Positions 14,826-15,802 of a stretch of 15,802 bases of DNA are shown here, one piece after another (position 1 is the first letter of the stretch; the number at the start of each line of letters is the position of its first letter). Location: assembly GCA_900542425.1 (NCBI GenBank), contig UQNQ01000033.1, forward strand, positions 1-15,802, read 5' to 3'. The translations under genes and the position numbers were made by a program. The stretch is from an uncultured Eubacteriales bacterium. GTDB lineage: Bacteria > Bacillota > Clostridia > Oscillospirales > CAG-272. The notes below the pieces were generated by a model. That model was not told where the DNA came from and made no database searches. It worked only from the letters and a program-made list of their open reading frames with translations.

Positions 14826-15755
14826 TTATATTTCCTCTCCAAATATATACAGATAATAATCTTCAAGCGAGGGTGTGACCGTAACGGCATTTCCGCAGGG
14901 GATCTCTTCTGAAAGAACACGAACACGCACGAAGTTTTCTGATTTTTCATCCCGCACGATGTTTACGGTTTGAAAACGGTTCTGTATAGAAGAAAGTTTC
15001 TCTTTTTCAACGAGGATTTCCCATACTTTTCCGTTCATTTTGGCAATTAAATTGTGAGGAGAATCGAAATCAACAACGACCCCTTGTTTCAGCATCACAA
15101 TACTTTGTGCAATCCATTCAATATCGCTTACAATATGGGTTGCAATGAGAACAATTTTATCCAAAGCGATTTTTGAGATATAATTTCGTATAGAGATACG
15201 CTGTTTAGGGTCAAGACCTGCTGTCGGTTCATCAAGAATCAAAACAGAAGGATTCCCCAGCACTGCCTGTGCAAGAGCAAGACGTTGCTTCATGCCGCCG
15301 GACAATGCCTGAATTTTCATATTGCGCAGGTCATATAATTCTACCGCTTTTAGGATATCTGTGATTTCTGTTTGAATTTCATTGGTCTTTTCGGCTGTTT
15401 TGTTCTTTTTATCGGTATGTTTGAGATATGCCATATACTGCATAAAGTATTCCAACGTAAAGTTCGGATACATTCCCGGATATTGCGGCATAAATCCAAG
15501 CTTTGCTCTGTAATCCCGGTCCATTTCCCGGATATTTTTCGCTGGAGTCTGTTCGTCTTGATATAAGATTTCCCCGCTGTCAGGCAGTAAATTTCCTACC
15601 AATATATTCATAAAGGTGGATTTGCCGGCTCCGTTTTCCCCCATCAGGGCATGGATCTCGCCTTTTTTTAAGGTAAAATCCACATTCTGCAGAGCTTTTA
15701 CACCCGGGAATGTCTTATAAATATGCCTCATCTCAAGAACGGAATCCTTTTCCAT
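14826..15755 (-). CDS. ABC transporter ATP-binding protein
   Basis: A 309-residue single-domain ABC ATPase. Walker A GENGAGKST at 39-47, Q-loop Gln91 (FMPQYPGMYPNFT), signature LSGGMKQR at 151-158, Walker B VLILDEP at 171-177, D-loop AGLD at 179-182 and switch His207. Residues 100-309, including the C-terminal PSLEDYYLYIFGEE, resemble ATPases that serve ABC-2-type exporters. The first 65 residues, with KTFPGVKAL and KKGEIHALMGENGAGKST, look instead like the N-terminus of sugar-importer ATPases such as RbsA or MglA. AAGGAGG precedes the ATG by 10 bases. First complete gene of the ABC operon in the window; it should drive the permease encoded next. No sequence feature reveals the substrate or whether it exports or acts in self-resistance. 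Confidence 0.92.
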   Translation of the reverse strand: MEKDSVLEMRHIYKTFPGVKALQNVDFTLKKGEIHALMGENGAGKSTFMNILVGNLLPDSGEILYQDEQTPAKNIREMDRDYRAKLGFMPQYPGMYPNFTLEYFMQYMAYLKHTDKKNKTAEKTNEIQTEITDILKAVELYDLRNMKIQALSGGMKQRLALAQAVLGNPSVLILDEPTAGLDPKQRISIRNYISKIALDKIVLIATHIVSDIEWIAQSIVMLKQGVVVDFDSPHNLIAKMNGKVWEILVEKEKLSSIQNRFQTVNIVRDEKSENFVRVRVLSEEIPCGNAVTVTPSLEDYYLYIFGEEI

Positions 15756-15802
15756 AAAAGCTTTGCCTCCTTATTTGAAAAAAGAGGCGCGGGGAAGGAA
15801 AC
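15756..15802 (-). other. Upstream edge of the ABC operon, possible end of another gene or terminator half
   Basis: Reading the minus strand, GC-rich CCTTCCCCGCGCC is followed by a T-run and then TAAGGAGG, where a TAA at 15772-15774 runs into the ATPase Shine-Dalgarno. That arrangement fits the last nine codons of an upstream gene. Equally, the GC-rich stretch plus T-run could be the right arm of an intrinsic terminator whose left arm is outside the window. The two cannot be separated here. Confidence 0.3.

Noticed and set aside
14816..14832. Perfect 17-bp AT palindrome AATATAAAATTTATATT across the ATPase stop codon
   Set aside because: All A/T, no T-run or promoter in register, in a very AT-rich spacer; chance is likely. 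It could still be an RNA processing site.
14696..14950. Minus-strand frame continuing past the ATPase stop, which might mean a frameshifted C-terminus
   Set aside because: The ATPase already ends with the family-typical PSLEDYYLYIFGEE, so no extension is missing; the extra frame resembles nothing I know.
1..15802. CRISPR arrays, tRNA or rRNA genes, insertion sequences, T-box leaders
   Set aside because: I looked for regularly spaced repeats, transposase motifs, tRNA cloverleaf signatures and T-box conserved sequences and saw none.

Overview
The window looks like chromosomal DNA of a Gram-positive Firmicute of the class Clostridia, probably a gut anaerobe of the Oscillospiraceae/Ruminococcaceae type. 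This rests on strong AGGAGG-type ribosome binding sites, a textbook sigma-A promoter (TTGACT-17-TATAAT), a Rex redox repressor, tight gene overlaps, and an ABC-2 permease set with a secreted C/H-motif lipoprotein of a kind I associate with these bacteria. The species cannot be named from the sequence.

Left part (1-1680): a LysR-type regulator and a Rex-type NADH-sensing repressor lie in tandem on the + strand. They end at a hairpin with a T-run on both sides that also terminates the convergent operon.

Centre (1679-11019, - strand): one compact operon of nine genes encoding ten catalytic activities. In transcription order these are a class I aminotransferase, pheA (chorismate mutase-prephenate dehydratase), aroB, aroC, a fused aroE-aroK, aroQ (type II dehydroquinase), aroA, tyrA and a DAHP synthase. 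Together they cover erythrose-4-phosphate + PEP through shikimate and chorismate to phenylpyruvate and 4-hydroxyphenylpyruvate, plus a probable final transamination to Phe and Tyr. No trp genes are present. Neighbouring genes overlap by 4, 11 or 20 bases or lie 0-29 bases apart. One strong promoter precedes the aminotransferase. A perfect 15-bp palindrome (GTTAACATTGTTAAC on the + strand) lies about +6 to +20 from the predicted transcription start. The leader is only about 50 nt, too short for a T-box or attenuator, so promoter-level control by a DNA-binding regulator is likely. Which regulator binds is unknown; the LysR and Rex proteins encoded next to the operon are obvious candidates.

Right part (11200-15802, - strand): a lower-GC operon encodes an ABC ATPase, a 739-residue ABC-2-like permease that is an internal duplication, and a secreted lipoprotein with a Cys/His motif, followed by a two-tier terminator hairpin. 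Substrate and role are unknown; this is the least understood part of the window. The right edge may hold the end of an upstream gene or half of a terminator.
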